From: Enoplolaimus lenunculus
Lineage: Eukaryota; Nematoda; Enoplea; Enoplida; Thoracostomopsidae
Length of the DNA stretch: 64,000 nt
Direction: 5' to 3'
Assembly: GCA_030248215.1 (NCBI GenBank)
Contig: JASANG010003810.1
Span: 558,001-622,000, forward strand
Shown here: positions 63,093-64,000 of the stretch, in pieces
Position numbering within the stretch: the first letter of the stretch is position 1
How the letters are laid out: every line of letters begins with the position of its first letter
The notes under the pieces: model-generated
Databases searched by the model: none
What the model saw: only the letters and a program-made list of their open reading frames with translations
What the model was told of the DNA's origin: nothing
Position numbers and translations under genes: made by a program

Positions 63093-63318
63093 CACTGTAA
63101 ATTCCAATGAGTTGATTAATCAATTCAACTAGCGAGTTGATTATTTCTGAATTAATATCAGTAAACATTAATTCACTCTGAGTTGAGTTGACTCTGTGTG
63201 AGTTGATTAATTTAAATCAGAATGAATTGAGTCAACTCACAATTCTGAGTTCTGATAGTCCTAACTCAGACTGAGTGATTCAATTGAGTTAAAATCAATT
63301 CACTGAAATTTACAGTGT
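63093..63318. mobile_element. Family N MITE
   Basis: CACTGTAAATTCCAATGAGT and CACTGAAATTTACAGTG. Confidence 0.9.
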
Positions 63319-63641
63319 GGTGAATTAACCAGCCGGTACCCAGTCGCCTATTGCGTAAAACGAGTACGTAAGTCTCAATCGGAGCAAACTGAGGCATTGT
63401 CAAACCGGAATCTAAACTTAGAAATCTACAGATTATAACTCGGCGAGATTAAAACTTCACAACGACTCCGATTGCTTGAGGTGACTCGAGCTGAGCGAGC
63501 AATAGAAGATATCAGGACGTGTCATGCGAGTGCAAAAATCTTCGAAATTTACCCAGTCCAACAGAGGAATGTCGGCTGCGCTCGCTAAAATCAAATCTGT
63601 GAGTCGCGACAGCTTGGACACTTCCAACATCTGGACTAGAC

Positions 63642-63867
63642 ACTGTAAATTCTAATGAGTCGATAATTTAGCTAGCGAGTTGGTTAATTTTGAATTAATA
63701 TCAATAAACATTAAGATACTCTGAGTTGAGTTGACACATGGTGAGTTGGTTAATTAACTCAGAATGAATTGAATCAAGTCCAAATTCTGAGTTGTGATAG
63801 TTATAAACTCAGACGGAGTGATTCAACTCATCGTGAGTTGAAATCAACTCACTGAAATTTACAGTGA
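63642..63867. mobile_element. Family N MITE
   Basis: CACTGTAAATTCTAATGAGT and CACTGAAATTTACAGTG. Confidence 0.9.
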
Positions 63868-64000
63868 ACTCGGATGCCAGAGGATAAATCTGGCCAAATA
63901 TCGTTGTCAGCTGTCTAACATTTCACGCTGGTAAACCTTGTTTTCAAGAACGTTGCCAAATTTTTGGTTCGATTGGATGTAAAACGGAACTTTAAACTTT

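Noticed and set aside
1-64000. Reverse transcriptase, integrase, transposase, capsid or envelope coding remains
   Set aside because: No open frame in the window shows recognisable motifs of these proteins; the mobile DNA seen is short and non-coding.

Overview
This is a eukaryotic (animal) window holding one recognisable protein gene set in DNA made mostly of small non-autonomous DNA transposons (MITEs) and tandem arrays grown from them. The gene is the 3' part of a CELF/Bruno-like RNA-binding protein, closest to the CELF3/4/5/6 subgroup. It lies on the + strand from 18660 to 36114 as eleven exons: 49, 129, 80, 165, 349, 312, 75, 66, 84, 144 and 128 nt. Together they give 1581 nt, or 526 residues plus stop, in one unbroken frame. 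They encode the end of RRM1, all of RRM2, a long alanine-rich linker and all of RRM3 to the natural C-terminus. The exons for most of RRM1 were not found, so the 5' end lies outside the window or escaped notice. I cannot place the organism firmly. The gene type says metazoan, and the dense MITE landscape with short exons fits an invertebrate or basal chordate; that is inference.

Layout. 1-18.6 kb is upstream intron or intergenic DNA: MITEs, a CAA/CAG microsatellite (2.7-3.1 kb), a TTAGGC-type array (3.3 kb), a 24-bp minisatellite (9.2-9.8 kb) and a 57-bp minisatellite with higher-order structure (14.5-15.7 kb). 18.6-36.1 kb is the CELF gene. Its introns hold a 124-bp array (22.3-23.4 kb), a 92-bp array, a tRNA-related SINE piece, a 77-bp array and a 32-bp array that repeats the gene's own exon/5' splice junction (30.3-30.8 kb). 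36.1-64 kb is downstream DNA with GU-rich single-copy stretches near the gene (a possible long 3' UTR) and, further right, a dense field of one palindromic MITE family.

MITE families, with my own labels and recognition marks: A (ends like TGTAAAGATCAGGGGCGG, TTAGGC-rich core); A2 (ends like ATGTTACTTTTAGGG, same core); B (CCATATTCTCAAATGTG, often with CACCTATCACCAGTTGG); C (CAGGCCCGTAGCCAG, 8-bp target duplications, hAT-like); D (CpG-rich, CCGTCCGTCACCG); E (GTAGTGACCCGAATAAG); F (GGAACAGGAATTC); G (CACGTGCAAGTTTTTGC); I (GGATCCAAAAATTT, source of the 57-bp array); K (CCAAAATACGTATG); M (AAGAGTGTGCAACTGGG, GTACATTTTGTA); N (CACTGTAAATTCCAATGAG); O (GTAGGTCAATCTGCTATT); P (TTAA-flanked, CCCTTCTCACA...TGTGAGAAAGGG, tRNA-like inside); Q (GTGCCGGAGCA); R (about 150-bp terminal repeats); T (CACTGCAAAAAATGGTGAG). 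No transposase, reverse transcriptase or virus-like element was seen. Coordinates of MITEs were read by eye and may be off by several bases.

The most unusual features are the tandem amplification of the CELF exon-end/5' splice site, the TTAA-flanked piggyBac-like MITE carrying a tRNA-like promoter, and the repeated pattern of satellites arising inside MITEs.
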